From positions 1 through 64,000 of the forward strand of contig NZ_RJLN01000024.1 in NCBI RefSeq assembly GCF_003725545.1: a DNA stretch of 64,000 nt, read 5' to 3'. The DNA is from Micromonospora solifontis. Its GTDB lineage: Bacteria; Actinomycetota; Actinomycetes; Mycobacteriales; Micromonosporaceae. The position numbers and the translations under genes are program-made. Below the pieces are notes generated by a model that made no database searches, was not told the DNA's origin, and saw only the letters and a program-made list of their open reading frames with translations. Of this stretch, positions 36,707 to 49,336 are shown piece after piece (the stretch's first letter is position 1; every line of letters begins with the position of its first letter).

Positions 36707-37482
36707 GGCACGTCCGCCGCTGCCGCCTGCTGCGGGACCAGGTCGGGGTCGATGCCGACGGCGGCGGCGAGGTCCCGGGCGCGCGGGCCCTTGAGCAGCT
36801 TGACCGCCGCCACCGGGTCGGTCGGCCCGGTGCCGTACGACGGGCAGAGCTTGACCAGCGTGCAGGCGCCGCAGGCCGGTTTGCGGGCGTGGCAGACCCG
36901 CCGCCCGTGGAAGATGATCCGGTGCGACAGCATCGTCCAGTCGCGCTTCGGGTACAGCGCGCCGATGGCGTGCTCGATCTTGACCGGGTCGGTCTCGTCG
37001 GTCAGCCGCCACCGCTGCACCAGCCGCTGGAAGTGGGTGTCGACGGTGATGCCGGGGACGCCGAAGGCGTTGCCGAGGATCACGTTGGCGGTCTTGCGGC
37101 CGATGCCCGGCAGGGTGACCAGGTCGGCCAGCTTCCCGGGGACCTCGCCGCCGTACCGCTCGCACAGCTCACGGCCCAGGTTGATCAGAGAGCTGGTCTT
37201 GTTGCGGTAGAACCCGGTCGGCCGGATCAGCTCCTCCAGCTCGGCGCGGTCCGCGCCGGCGTAGTCGGCGGCCGTGCGGTAGCGGGCGAAGAGCTTCGGG
37301 GTGACCTCGTTGACCTTCTTGTCGGTGCACTGCGCGGAGAGGATGGTGGCGACCGCCAGCTCCAGCGCGTTGGAGTGGTCGAGTTCACAGTGCGCGTCGG
37401 GGTGCGTCTCGGTCAGCGCCCGGCCGATCCGCCGGGCCCGGCGGGTGCGACCGAGGTCGGTCTCGGGGGTACGCGTGGTCAC
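36703..37482 (-). CDS. nth: Endonuclease III
   Basis: 259 residues; a DNA glycosylase/AP lyase that removes oxidised pyrimidines. The helix-hairpin-helix [15 protein letters not shown] is followed by ITVDTHFQR, which carries the catalytic Asp; the Lys lies in the early [12 protein letters not shown] part. The iron-sulfur loop Cys-X6-Cys-X2-Cys-X5-Cys is complete ([17 protein letters not shown]). I chose the GTG at 37482 because it aligns with known actinobacterial starts. A GTG at 37503 would add seven Arg-rich residues, and neither has a strong ribosome site. First gene of a three-gene coupled operon with tlpA and nudix. Confidence 0.95.
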   Translation of the reverse strand: MTTRTPETDLGRTRRARRIGRALTETHPDAHCELDHSNALELAVATILSAQCTDKKVNEVTPKLFARYRTAADYAGADRAELEELIRPTGFYRNKTSSLINLGRELCERYGGEVPGKLADLVTLPGIGRKTANVILGNAFGVPGITVDTHFQRLVQRWRLTDETDPVKIEHAIGALYPKRDWTMLSHRIIFHGRRVCHARKPACGACTLVKLCPSYGTGPTDPVAAVKLLKGPRARDLAAAVGIDPDLVPQQAAAADVP

Positions 37483-37527
37483 GCCGGCCAGCCTACGTCG
37501 CACGGCCGACGTCCCGGCGCGTCCACG

Positions 37528-37543
37528 CCCGGCGGAGGCCGGG
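37528..37543 (-). terminator. Small hairpin at the CapA-like stop
   Basis: CCCGGC/GCCGGG stem with a GGAG loop directly past the CapA-like stop codon, in the 61-bp gap before nth on the same strand. Short, so tentative. Confidence 0.3.
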
Positions 37544-38713
37544 TCAGGCGCCGGCGTCGGACGGCGGGCTGATCCGGCCGGCCTCGTCGAGCCGGGCCCC
37601 GGACTTCGGGAAGTCGCTGCGGGTCACGTCGCGGACCAGGCCCAGGCCGCGGTGCTGCCGGTCGATCGACGGGCGGCCGACGGAGTTCATCGCGGTGGAG
37701 GTGAAGGTGCCGCCGGCGAAACTGCCGTCCGCCTTGAGCGAGACCTTGAGCACCCCGCCCCAGCCGAGCCGACCGGAGGGGTTCAGCGACCGCCCGCCGC
37801 CGGCGAAGTTGCCCAGGCTGTACGCGATCAGCCGGCCCTTGTAGAACTCCATGCCGCGCAGCACGTGCGGACCGTGCCCGACGACCAGGTCGGCGCCGGC
37901 GTCCACCACGGCGTGGGAGAACTTGATCGGGTCACCCCGGTTCTCGCCGAAGAACAGCTCGGTGCCCGGCTTCACCCGGCTCTTGTCGGCACCCTCGGCG
38001 CCCATGTGCACCTGCACCACGACCACGTCGCCCATGGTGGCCGCCTTCGCCACCACCCGCTTCGCCGACTCGATGTCGACCAGGCTGTTGGACCAGACGT
38101 ACGACGAGAAGCCGGCCACCGCCACCTTGACGCCCTCGACCTCGACCACGGTGATCTGGTCCGGCGCGCCGGTGTGCTTGAGCCCGTGCTCCTCCAGCGC
38201 GTGCTGGGTGTTCTCGTAGCCCTTCGGGCCGTAGTCGTAGCCGTGGTTGTTGGCCTGGTTGAGCAGCTCGAACCCGGCGTCCTTGAGGTGCGCCGCGTAG
38301 TCCGGCGGGGCCCGGAACTGGAAGCAGTTCTTCGGGCTCGGCCCGCACTTGCCGGTGCCGGTGTCCTCGGTGAGCGGCTCCTCCAGGTTGCCCATCACCA
38401 GGTCCGCCTTGAGCGCGGCCTTGACGTCGTCGAAGAAGCCCTCGCCGTCGTCGGCCGGAAGCCGGGACGGGGCGTTGCCCATGATCACGTCACCGGTGGC
38501 GGCCAGCGAGATCGCCTTCCCGGTCTCGCCCACCGGCTCGGCCGGCTGCTCGCCCTCGGCCGGGCCGCCGCTCGCCGCCGCGCCCGGCTGCCAGGCCGGC
38601 GCGTCCTCGGCCTGCGCGGCGCAGCCGGCGGCGAGGAGGGCGGCGAGCAGGGCGGCGAGGGCGGCTGCCGGCCGGCGCCACGGGCGGGACACGGAAAGGG
38701 CGGGAGCATACAT
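37544..38713 (-). CDS. CapA-family lipoprotein (PGA_cap metallophosphoesterase fold)
   Basis: 389 residues from the ATG at 38713; the frame upstream is open but belongs to the opposite strand of cbiZ. A lipoprotein signal ends LLAAGC near residue 32. The CapA/PGA_cap domain has its metal-site segments: [43 protein letters not shown] and YSLGNF. CapA proteins are calcineurin-like enzymes linked to polyglutamate capsule export in Bacillus. Actinobacterial homologues have no proven substrate, and there are no capBC genes here. It takes the place of the small Rv3675-type gene between nth and crp in Mycobacterium. No clear ribosome site. Confidence 0.87.
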   Translation of the reverse strand: MYAPALSVSRPWRRPAAALAALLAALLAAGCAAQAEDAPAWQPGAAASGGPAEGEQPAEPVGETGKAISLAATGDVIMGNAPSRLPADDGEGFFDDVKAALKADLVMGNLEEPLTEDTGTGKCGPSPKNCFQFRAPPDYAAHLKDAGFELLNQANNHGYDYGPKGYENTQHALEEHGLKHTGAPDQITVVEVEGVKVAVAGFSSYVWSNSLVDIESAKRVVAKAATMGDVVVVQVHMGAEGADKSRVKPGTELFFGENRGDPIKFSHAVVDAGADLVVGHGPHVLRGMEFYKGRLIAYSLGNFAGGGRSLNPSGRLGWGGVLKVSLKADGSFAGGTFTSTAMNSVGRPSIDRQHRGLGLVRDVTRSDFPKSGARLDEAGRISPPSDAGA

Positions 38714-38793
38714 CGCCCGCGACGCTACCGTGCGGAAACGTCGCCGACGACGTCCGATCGGCCGGAAAACTTGTTCGGGTCGTGGGTGACCGC

Positions 38794-39456
38794 TCAGCCT
38801 GGCCGCCGGTCGGACCACGGCACGACCGTGCCCGCGCCGCCGGCCAGGACGGCCGCGTGCACCGCCCGCGCCAACGGCGCACCCCAGGTCGACCGGGGAC
38901 CGCCGTACGGGGCCGGGTCGCCGTCGGCCGGGCAGAGCACGGTGACCGCGTCCGTCGGGGTGCCGGTGGCCGGCAGCCCCAGCTCCCAGATCGCCTGCGC
39001 CTTCGCCTCGGTGGCCGTGGCCACCGCGTTGACCAGGGCCGCCTCGCCGAGCCGCACCGGGACGTACCCGACGATGTTGACCGTGCCCACCCGCTGGACC
39101 GGGGTGGCGGGCGCGGGCGCGGCCGCCCAGACCGGGGTGCCGAGCCCGACGGTCGCCCAGACCCGGACGCCGCCGTCCGCGCGGGCCACCACCTCGGTCA
39201 CGTCGACCCCGGTCAGCAGGCCCACGCCGGGTCCGTCCAGGCCCAGCCCGTCGGCCAGCTCGGCCAGGTGGTCGGTCGGGTCGTCCCGGTCGTACGACAT
39301 GGGCACGGTCGCGTTGACCACCCACCGGCGTACGCCGATCCCGCCGCCCAACGGGGCGGAGCTGACCGCCAGCAGCGGCTCCCCGGTACGCCAGACCAGT
39401 AGTGGGACGTTCCACCCGTTCTCGCGCCGGGTGGTCAGGTACGGCTCGCTCAGCAC
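38794..39456 (-). CDS. cbiZ: Adenosylcobinamide amidohydrolase
   Basis: 220 residues from the GTG at 39456. The [16 protein letters not shown] segment and the [17 protein letters not shown] segment that follows it are characteristic of CbiZ. This enzyme removes the aminopropanol side chain from salvaged adenosylcobinamide so it can re-enter cobalamin synthesis as cobyric acid. No other cobalamin gene is nearby, so it is an orphan salvage gene. It diverges from crp. A start at 39504 would add 16 residues without support. The reading is cytosolic, without signal peptide. Confidence 0.85.
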   Translation of the reverse strand: MLSEPYLTTRRENGWNVPLLVWRTGEPLLAVSSAPLGGGIGVRRWVVNATVPMSYDRDDPTDHLAELADGLGLDGPGVGLLTGVDVTEVVARADGGVRVWATVGLGTPVWAAAPAPATPVQRVGTVNIVGYVPVRLGEAALVNAVATATEAKAQAIWELGLPATGTPTDAVTVLCPADGDPAPYGGPRSTWGAPLARAVHAAVLAGGAGTVVPWSDRRPG

Positions 39457-39489
39457 ACCCCGCAGCCTATGATCTACCGGGGTGCACCT

Positions 39490-39517
39490 CTGATTCCTGC
39501 TCACGTGCGCCTAGACT
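39490..39517 (+). promoter_or_regulatory. Candidate promoter of crp
   Basis: CTGATT at 39490-39495 and TAGACT at 39512-39517, spaced 16 bases, would start transcription near 39524 with a leader of about 64 bases ending in GGAGGGG before the crp ATG. No clear Crp-type TGTGA-N6-TCACA site is visible here. Confidence 0.35.
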
Positions 39518-39587
39518 GGCGGCGCGCGAGGGATCAGCGGACGGCGGACCCGGCCGACCGGACGGCACGCGCAGGCGGAGGGGCGCG

Positions 39588-40265
39588 ATGGACGAGGTAC
39601 TGGCCCGCAGCGGGATCTTCCAGGGTGTCGACCCGGAGGCTGCCGAGGCGCTCGCCAAGGAGATGGAGACGATCGAGGTCCGCAAGGGCGAGGTCGTGTT
39701 CAACGAGGGCGAGCCCGGCGACAGTCTCTACATCCTCCTGTCCGGCAAGATCAAGGTGGGTCGCCGCGCGGCGGACGGCCGGCAGAACCTGATCGCCGTG
39801 ATGGGCCCGTCGGACATGGTCGGCGAGCTGTCGCTCTTCGACCCCGGCCCGCGTACCGCGACGGCCACCGCGGTGACCGACACCCGCCTGGTCCGGCTGC
39901 GCAAGCAGGCGCTGCGGCCCTGGCTGAACAACCGGCCCGAGATCGCCGAGCAGCTGCTGCGGGTGCTGGCCCGCCGCCTGCGCCGGACCAACGACTCGCT
40001 GGCCGACCTGATCTTCACCGACGTGCCGGGGCGGGTCGCCAAGAACCTGCTCCAGATGGCCGGCCGGTTCGGCACCCGCGACGGCGGCGTGCTGCGGGTG
40101 ACCCACGACCTGACCCAGGAGGAGATCGCACAGCTCGTGGGCGCCTCCCGGGAGACGGTCAACAAGGCGCTCGCCGACTTCGCCTCGCGCGGCTGGCTGC
40201 GGCTGGACGGCAAGAGCATCATCATCCTGGACCCGGAGCGCCTGGCCCGCCGCGCGCGGGTCTGA
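39588..40265 (+). CDS. crp: cAMP receptor protein family global regulator
   Basis: 225 residues from the ATG at 39588, with GGAGGGG 5 bases before it. The N-terminal cyclic-nucleotide-binding domain includes [17 protein letters not shown], the phosphate-binding cassette. The C-terminal winged helix includes [21 protein letters not shown]. From memory it is very close to Mycobacterium tuberculosis Crp (Rv3676), including [14 protein letters not shown] and [14 protein letters not shown], so it is almost certainly the orthologue controlling many genes in response to cAMP. A class III cyclase is encoded 16 kb away in this window. A strong hairpin ends the gene. Confidence 0.96.
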   Translation: MDEVLARSGIFQGVDPEAAEALAKEMETIEVRKGEVVFNEGEPGDSLYILLSGKIKVGRRAADGRQNLIAVMGPSDMVGELSLFDPGPRTATATAVTDTRLVRLRKQALRPWLNNRPEIAEQLLRVLARRLRRTNDSLADLIFTDVPGRVAKNLLQMAGRFGTRDGGVLRVTHDLTQEEIAQLVGASRETVNKALADFASRGWLRLDGKSIIILDPERLARRARV

Positions 40266-40285
40266 CCCGGCTCCACCGCACCGTC

Positions 40286-40327
40286 CCGGCCCGGACCGCG
40301 CATCGCGCGATCCGGGCCGGTCTTGTG
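40286..40327 (+). terminator. Terminator of crp
   Basis: Sixteen-base arms with one G-T/A-C type mismatch (40286-40301 and 40305-40320), a three-base ATC loop, and then TCTTGTG. It starts 20 bases after the crp stop. Confidence 0.78.
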
Positions 40328-40395
40328 TCAGCGGCCGCTCTCTGCCCGGCGCAGAATCCCTGGACTCGGGCGCCGGCTCCGGTGAGGGTGGGGCG

Positions 40396-41139
40396 ATGTT
40401 CGAACGTGTCGCCATCCTCTCCGACATCCACGGCGCGCTGCCGGCGCTGGAGGCCGTCCTGGCCGAGCCCGACGTGGCCGCCGCCGACCTGATCGTGCTC
40501 ACCGGTGACATCGCGGACGGCCCGCAACCGGTCGAGGTGCTGGACCGGCTCGCCGCGCTCGGTGACCGCGCGCTCTGGGTCGGCGGCAACGGCGAACGGG
40601 AGCTGGTGGCGGCCCACGCCGGCCACCCGGCCTCGTACGACGTCTCCAACTGGGCCGCCGCCCAGTTGCGGGAGGATCAGGTCGCCCGGCTGGCCGCGCT
40701 GCCGCCGACCGCCACGCTCTCCGTCGCCGGCCTCGGCGAGGTGCTTTGCTGCCACGCGACGCCCCGGGACGACGAGGAGATGGTGCTGGTCGACTCGCGG
40801 CTCGACCGCTGGGCGGAGGTCTTCGCCGGCCTGCCGGCCGAGGTGGGCACCGTGGTCTGCGGCCACACCCACATGCCGTTCACCCGGCTCGTCGACCGCC
40901 GCCTGGTGGTCAACCCGGGCAGCGTCGGCATGCCGTACGGCGGGGACGGGGCCTGGTGGGCGCTGCTCGGCCCGGGCGTGCAGCTGCGCCGGACCCGGTA
41001 CGACGTGGACGCCGCCTGCGCCCGGGTGGCCGCCGAGTCGGGCTTCCCGGACGCCGCCGCCTGGGCCGACGAGTACCTGCGGTCGCGGAACAGTGACGCC
41101 GACGCCCTCGCCGTCTTCGGGCCCCGCGACGGGCGCTGA
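40396..41139 (+). CDS. Calcineurin-like metallophosphoesterase
   Basis: 247 residues, starting at an ATG after GAGGGTGGGGCG. Metal-binding segments of the YfcE/MJ0936 type are present: ILSDIHGALPALEAV, VLTGDIADGP, GGNGERE, CCHATPRDDEEM and CGHTHMPF, then VNPGSVGMPYG. Enzymes of this group hydrolyse phosphodiesters or act as protein phosphatases. Activity on cAMP is possible given its place after crp, but the sequence does not show it and the closer relatives are not CpdA-like. It is probably a single-gene unit between the crp terminator and the TetR promoter. Confidence 0.88.
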   Translation: MFERVAILSDIHGALPALEAVLAEPDVAAADLIVLTGDIADGPQPVEVLDRLAALGDRALWVGGNGERELVAAHAGHPASYDVSNWAAAQLREDQVARLAALPPTATLSVAGLGEVLCCHATPRDDEEMVLVDSRLDRWAEVFAGLPAEVGTVVCGHTHMPFTRLVDRRLVVNPGSVGMPYGGDGAWWALLGPGVQLRRTRYDVDAACARVAAESGFPDAAAWADEYLRSRNSDADALAVFGPRDGR

Positions 41140-41260
41140 CCGGCAGCCGTCGCCGGAGGCGGGCCGCGCTCGATCCGGGAAACAGTGGCCTTCACGTCCC
41201 TCCGACACCACTCGAATCAGGATCGAGCGCGATCTTCGCGGCCGCCGCCGAGCGCGAAAA

Positions 41261-41274
41261 AGTCAAGCTTGACT
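41261..41274. promoter_or_regulatory. 14-bp perfect palindrome, candidate TetR operator
   Basis: AGTCAAGCTTGACT is identical on both strands and overlaps the predicted -35 box (TTGACT, 41269-41274) of the TetR-led operon. Placement suggests repression by the adjacent TetR-family protein. A wider inverted repeat, GCGCTCGATCC at 41166 and its complement at 41220, lies upstream. Confidence 0.6.
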
Positions 41275-41297
41275 GTTTGTTTCGGCGGCGGCACGCT
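41269..41297 (+). promoter_or_regulatory. Candidate promoter, possibly leaderless
   Basis: TTGACT at 41269-41274, a 17-base spacer, and CACGCT at 41292-41297 as a weak -10. The start point would fall at about the GTG at 41304, which has no ribosome site, so the TetR message may be leaderless. Confidence 0.4.
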
Positions 41298-41303
41298 GTC
41301 CCC

Positions 41304-41945
41304 GTGCCCCCCGCATCGACCCGCGTCCCGCAACAGGAACGCAGCCGCGCCACCCAGGCCCGGCTGCTGGAGGCGACCGTCGAGTGCCTGGTCGAGCACG
41401 GCTGGTCCGGCACCACCACCACCGTGGTGGCGGCCCGGGCCGGCGTCTCCCGCGGCGCCCAGCTGCACCACTACCCGACCAAGGCGGCGCTGGTCACCGC
41501 CGCCGTCACCCACCTCACCGAGCGCCGGGCGGTCGAGCTGCGCACCGAGGCCGCCGCCCTGCCGGCCGGTCCCCGCCGGCTGGACCGGGTGGTCGACCTC
41601 CTCGCCGCCGCGTTCACCGGTCCGCTCTTCGTCGCGGCCCTGGAGCTGTGGGTGGCCGCCCGCACCGACGCCGAGCTGCGCGACGCCCTGGTGCCGCTGG
41701 AGGCCCGGGTCGGCCGGGAGATGCACCGGTTGACCGTCGAGTTGCTCGGCGTCGACGAGCGCCGCCCCGGCGTACGCGAGGCGGTGCAGGCCACCCTCGA
41801 CCTGCTCCGCGGTCTCGGGGTGGCCAACCTGCTCAGCGACGACTCCGCCCGGCGTACCGCCCTGCTGCACACCTGGAAGCGCCAGCTCGCCACCCTGCTC
41901 ACGCCCGACGACGGGCCGACGCCCGGGAGCGCGCGGCCGCACTGA
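41304..41945 (+). CDS. TetR/AcrR-family regulator of the acyl-CoA operon
   Basis: 213 residues from the GTG at 41304; a TTG 27 bases earlier is in frame but lies within the predicted promoter. The N-terminal HTH is typical of TetR proteins (QARLLEATVECLVEHGWSG, then TVVAARAGVSRGAQLHHYPTKAAL). The helical C-terminal part would bind a ligand, plausibly an acyl-CoA made by the operon. It is the first gene of a seven-gene tightly spaced unit with AtuA-like, acyl-CoA dehydrogenase and carboxylase genes, and a perfect palindrome overlaps its promoter. Autorepression relieved by acyl-CoA is inferred from similar regulators. Confidence 0.9.
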   Translation: MPPASTRVPQQERSRATQARLLEATVECLVEHGWSGTTTTVVAARAGVSRGAQLHHYPTKAALVTAAVTHLTERRAVELRTEAAALPAGPRRLDRVVDLLAAAFTGPLFVAALELWVAARTDAELRDALVPLEARVGREMHRLTVELLGVDERRPGVREAVQATLDLLRGLGVANLLSDDSARRTALLHTWKRQLATLLTPDDGPTPGSARPH

Positions 41946-41960
41946 CCCTCCGGAGGCACC

Positions 41961-42809
41961 ATGGTCGACCTGACAGCCCTGCTCGCGGAGCTGACCGCCG
42001 AGTCCGAGCAGCTCGACGCCCTCGTCGCGCCGCTGCCGCCGGACGGGTGGGCCCGGCCGACGCCCGCCCCGGGCTGGACGGTCGCCCACCAGATCGCCCA
42101 CCTGGCCTGGACCGATCACGTGGCCCACCTGGCCGCGACCGACGCCGACGCCTTCTACGCCTCGGTCCTGTCCGCACCCGACCCGTCCCGGCTGGTCGAC
42201 GACGGCGCCGAGGCGTTCCTCGCCCCGCCCGCCGACCTGCTGGCCCGCTGGCGGGCCGGCCGCGCGGCGCTCACCGTGGCCCTCGCCGCCGCGCCGGCCG
42301 GCGAGAAGCTGCCCTGGTACGGCACCCGGATGTCGCCCGCCTCGATGGCCACCGCCCGGCTGATGGAGACCTGGGCGCACGGCGAGGACGTGGCCGACGC
42401 GCTGGGCGTCCGGCGCACCCCGACCAGCCGGCTGCGGCACGTCGCGCACCTGGGCTTCCGTACCCTCGGGCACGGCTTCGCCGCGCACGGCCGCGCGCTG
42501 CCGACCACGCCGGTCCGGGTCGAGCTGACCGTGCCGGCGAGCGCGAGGAGTGAGCTTGCGAGCCCCGCAGTCGGGAGCGAAGACGGCACCGACGGGGACA
42601 CCTGGGCCTTCGGCCCGGCGGACGCCGCCGACCGGGTCACCGGTCCGGCGCTCGACTTCTGCCTGCTGGTGACCCAGCGCCGGCACCGCGCCGACCTGGC
42701 CCTGGTGGCCACCGGTCCGGTCGCCGACGAGTGGCTCGACGTGGCGCAGGCGTTCGCCGGGCCGCCCGGTGCCAAGCGGGCACCGACCGGCAGCGGGGTG
42801 ACCGCGTGA
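41961..42809 (+). CDS. TIGR03084-type DinB-like protein (mycothiol-dependent enzyme fold)
   Basis: 282 residues, GGAGG before the ATG. The pattern PGWTVAHQIAHLAWTDHVA with the later METWAHGEDVADALG is that of the TIGR03084 family, part of the DinB/maleylpyruvate-isomerase fold with a His-based metal site often using mycothiol. Function in this family is unproven. It regularly accompanies AtuA-like and acyl-CoA genes. Residues about 193-207 (ASARSELASPAVGSE) are encoded by a REP-like element (42539-42582) that reads through in frame and forms an insertion in the chain. The gene overlaps the next by four bases. Confidence 0.85.
   Translation: MVDLTALLAELTAESEQLDALVAPLPPDGWARPTPAPGWTVAHQIAHLAWTDHVAHLAATDADAFYASVLSAPDPSRLVDDGAEAFLAPPADLLARWRAGRAALTVALAAAPAGEKLPWYGTRMSPASMATARLMETWAHGEDVADALGVRRTPTSRLRHVAHLGFRTLGHGFAAHGRALPTTPVRVELTVPASARSELASPAVGSEDGTDGDTWAFGPADAADRVTGPALDFCLLVTQRRHRADLALVATGPVADEWLDVAQAFAGPPGAKRAPTGSGVTA
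42539..42582. repeat. REP-like element, copy B, inside a coding gene
   Basis: Begins GAGCGCGAGGA and ends GGGAGCGAAG, with CCCCGCAGTCG between. The same ends occur at 47243-47290 around a different centre. This copy keeps the reading frame of the TIGR03084 gene. Confidence 0.6.
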
Positions 42810-44503
42810 CCGCGCTGCGGGTCGGCAACGCCTCCGGGTTCTACGGCGACCGGCTCAGCGCCTGGCGGGAGATGCTCGACGGCGGCGAGCTGGACGTGCT
42901 GACCGGCGACTACCTGGCCGAGCTGACCATGCTGATCCTCGGCCGGGACCGGCTGCGCGACCCGTCCCTGGGCTACGCGAAGACCTTCCTCCGGCAGCTG
43001 GAGGGCTGCCTCGGCACCGCGCTGGACCGCGGGGTCAGGCTGGTCACCAACGCCGGCGGCCTCAACCCGGCCGGGCTGGCCGCCGCGATCGGCGCGCTCG
43101 CCGACCGGCTCGGCCTCACCGTGCGGATCGGGTACGTCGAAGGCGACGCCCTCGCCCGGCCGGACGCGCTGACCGCGAACGCGTACCTGGGGGCGTTCGG
43201 GATCGCCGCCTGCCTCGACGCGGGGGCGGACGTGGTGGTCACCGGCCGGGTCACCGACGCCTCGCTGGCGGTCGGCCCGGCCATCGCCCGGTTCGGCTGG
43301 GGCCGGGACGACCTGGACGCGCTGGCCGGGGCGACCGTCGCCGGGCACCTGATCGAGTGCGGCGCGCAGGTGACCGGGGGCAACTTCAGCTTCTTCACCG
43401 AGCTGCCGGACGGCGGTCACCGCCCCGGCTTCCCGATCGCCGAGATCCACCCGGACGGCTCGTTGGTGCTCACCAAGCACCCCGGCACCGGCGGCGCGGT
43501 CACCGTCGAGACGGTCACCGCCCAACTGTTGTACGAGGTGGACGGGCCGGCCTACCTGGGGCCGGACGTGGTGACCCGGCTGGACACGGTGACCCTGGCC
43601 CAGGACGGGCCGGACCGGGTCCGCGTCTCCGGGGTCCGGGGCACCCCACCCCCCGACACGCTCAAGGTGGGCGTCAACAACCTCGGTGGCTTCCGCAACT
43701 CGATGACGTTCGTGCTCTGCGGGCTGGACATCCCGGCCAAGGCGGGGCTGGTGCGGGGCCAGTTGGCGGAGGCGGTCGGCAAGGAGGGGCTGGAGTTCAC
43801 CCTGGCCCGGACCGACCACCCGGACGCCGCGGACACCGAGGCGGCGAGCGCGCTGCTGCACGTACACCTGCGGGACGGCGACAAGGCGCGGGCCGGGCGG
43901 GCCTTCTCGGCGGCGGCGGTGGAACTGGCGCTGGCCTCGTACCCGGGCTGCACGCTGACCACCCTGCCCGGTGACGCGACGCCGTTCGGGGTGTTCACCG
44001 CCGACGCCGTGCCGCAGGACGCGGTGGCGCACGTGGCGGTGCGGCCCGACGGGGTACGGGTGCCGATCGCCCCGCCGGCCCGGACGGCCCCCACGCCGCC
44101 GCAGCAGCCCGGGACGACGCCCGGCCCCACGCCGGTCGCCGGGCGGTCGGGGCCGACCCGGCGGGCGCCCCTCGGGGAGCTGGTCGGCGCCCGGTCCGGG
44201 GACAAGGGCGGGGACGCCAACCTCGGCGTCTGGGCCCGCACCGACGCGACCTGGGCCTGGCTGCGCGGCTGGCTGACCGTCGAACGGTTGGCCGCACTGC
44301 TGCCGGAGACCGCCCCGCTGGCCGTCGAGCGGTACGAGCTGCCGAACCTGCGCGCGGTCAACTTCGTCCTCCGGGGGCTGCTCGGGCCCGGCGTGGCCGG
44401 CTCCACCCGGTTCGACCCGCAGGCCAAGGCGCTCGGCGAGCTGCTCCGCTCGCGCGTGGTCGACCTGCCGGCGGACCTGCCCGCCGGGGAGGTGCGGTCA
44501 TGA
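42806..44503 (+). CDS. AtuA-family protein (DUF1446, acyclic terpene utilisation)
   Basis: 565 residues from a GTG overlapping the preceding stop. The N-terminal 450 residues are the AtuA/DUF1446 domain: VGNASGFYGDRLSA at the start, NAGGLNPAGLAAAI, GRVTDASLAVGP and GGNFSFFTELPD. After a Pro/Thr-rich linker of about 40 residues, the C-terminal 110 residues form the small domain often found fused or adjacent (LVGARSGDKGGDANLGVW). AtuA is required for citronellol and geraniol catabolism in Pseudomonas; its reaction is not known. Here it precedes an acyl-CoA dehydrogenase and carboxylase, the expected partners. The frame upstream of the GTG is in the previous gene. Confidence 0.9.
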   Translation: MTALRVGNASGFYGDRLSAWREMLDGGELDVLTGDYLAELTMLILGRDRLRDPSLGYAKTFLRQLEGCLGTALDRGVRLVTNAGGLNPAGLAAAIGALADRLGLTVRIGYVEGDALARPDALTANAYLGAFGIAACLDAGADVVVTGRVTDASLAVGPAIARFGWGRDDLDALAGATVAGHLIECGAQVTGGNFSFFTELPDGGHRPGFPIAEIHPDGSLVLTKHPGTGGAVTVETVTAQLLYEVDGPAYLGPDVVTRLDTVTLAQDGPDRVRVSGVRGTPPPDTLKVGVNNLGGFRNSMTFVLCGLDIPAKAGLVRGQLAEAVGKEGLEFTLARTDHPDAADTEAASALLHVHLRDGDKARAGRAFSAAAVELALASYPGCTLTTLPGDATPFGVFTADAVPQDAVAHVAVRPDGVRVPIAPPARTAPTPPQQPGTTPGPTPVAGRSGPTRRAPLGELVGARSGDKGGDANLGVWARTDATWAWLRGWLTVERLAALLPETAPLAVERYELPNLRAVNFVLRGLLGPGVAGSTRFDPQAKALGELLRSRVVDLPADLPAGEVRS

Positions 44504-45635
44504 CCATCGTGGACACCCCCGAGCGGCGTCAGCTCCGCGAGCTGACCCGGGCCTTCGTCACCAAGGAGGTCCTGCCGTACCTGGCCGACTGGGAGCGGGC
44601 CGGGGAGGTGCCCCGGTCGCTGCACCAGACCGCCGCGAAGATCGGGCTGCTCGGCGTCGGCTTCGCCGAGGAGGTCGGCGGCAGCGGCGGCGATCTGCTG
44701 GACTCGATCGTGGTCACCGAGGAGATCATCCGCTCCGGTGGCTCGTCCGGGCTGGTCGCGGCGCTGTTCACGCACGGCATCGCGCTCCCGCACATGGTCG
44801 CCAGCGGGAACGCGGACCTGATCGACCGGTACGTCCGGCCGACCCTGGCCGGGACGATGATCGGCGCGCTGGCCATCACCGAGCCGGACGGCGGGTCCGA
44901 CGTGGCGGGCATCCGCACCTTCGCCCGCCGCGACGGCGACCACTACGTGGTGAACGGGTCGAAGACGTACATCACCAGCGGGCTCCGGGCGGACTTCGTG
45001 ACCACCGCCGTCTGCACCGTCCTGCCGGGCTCCGGCGAGCTCAGCCTGCTGGTGATCGAGAAGGGCACCCCCGGCTTCACCGTGGGCCGGCGGCTGGAGA
45101 AGCTGGGCTGGCACTGTTCGGACACCGCCGAGCTGTCCTTCACCGACGTCCGGGTGCCGGTGGCGAACCGGATCGGGCCCGAGGACACCGGCTTCCTGGC
45201 GATCATGCAGCAGTTCGCCAGCGAGCGGCTCTCCCTGGCCACCCAGGCGTACGCGACCGCGCAGCGCTGCGTGGAACTGGCCGTGACGTGGTGCCGGGAC
45301 CGGTCCACGTTCGGCCGGCCGCTGGCCAGCCGGCAGCTGATCCGGCACCGGCTGGCCGAGATGCACACCCGGGCCGAGGCGGCCCGCGCGTACGTGCACG
45401 ACGTGGCCGAGCGGGTGGCCGCGGGGCAGCCGGTGGTGACCGAGGTGGCGATGGCGAAGAACGTGGCGGTGGCCGCCTGCGACTGGGTGGTCGACCAGGC
45501 GCTGCAACTGCACGGCGGCTTCGGCTACCTGCGCGACGCCGAGGTGGAGCGGCACTACCGGGACGCCCGCATCCTCGGCATCGGCGGCGGCACCACCGAG
45601 ATCATGAACGAGATCATCGCGAAGGGCATCGGGCT

Positions 45636-45639
<4 letters not shown>
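44500..45639 (+). CDS. Acyl-CoA dehydrogenase (first)
   Basis: 379 residues, ATG overlapping the previous stop. FAD enzyme oxidising acyl-CoA to enoyl-CoA. Typical segments: ALAITEPDGGSDVAGIRT (substrate and flavin contact), NGSKTYITSG, RSTFGRPLASRQLIRHRLA and the C-terminal QLHGGFGYLRDAEVERHYRD followed by GTTEIMNEIIAKGIGL. Sequence features fit the short/branched-chain and citronellyl-CoA (AtuD-like) types, but substrate cannot be fixed. It is followed by the carboxylase beta gene with a four-base ATGA overlap. Production of an alpha,beta-unsaturated branched acyl-CoA as substrate for that carboxylase is the natural reading. Confidence 0.93.
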
Positions 45640-47237
<1,598 letters not shown>

Positions 47238-47242
47238 CCGGT

Positions 47243-47290
47243 GAGCGCGAGGAACGCAGCGAAGCGGAGTCCCGCAGTCGCGAACGAAAG
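47243..47290. repeat. REP-like element, copy C
   Basis: Forty-eight bases starting GAGCGCGAGGA, with centre ACGCAGCGAAGCGGAG, then TCCCGCAGTCG and CGAACGAAAG. CGCGA at 47246-47250 pairs with TCGCG at 47278-47282. It sits between the carboxylase beta and alpha genes, just before the alpha gene's ribosome region. Confidence 0.6.
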
Positions 47291-47305
47291 GCAGGCTCAG
47301 CGCAG

Positions 47306-49332
<2,027 letters not shown>

Positions 49333-49336
<4 letters not shown>

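Noticed and set aside
39457..39587. Cobalamin riboswitch before cbiZ
   Set aside because: The divergent gap to crp is only 131 bp and shows no B12-box-like sequence.
41166..41230. 11-bp inverted repeat GCGCTCGATCC as a terminator of the phosphoesterase gene
   Set aside because: The 43-base spacer is long for a terminator. It may be part of the TetR control region, so I did not list it as a separate feature.
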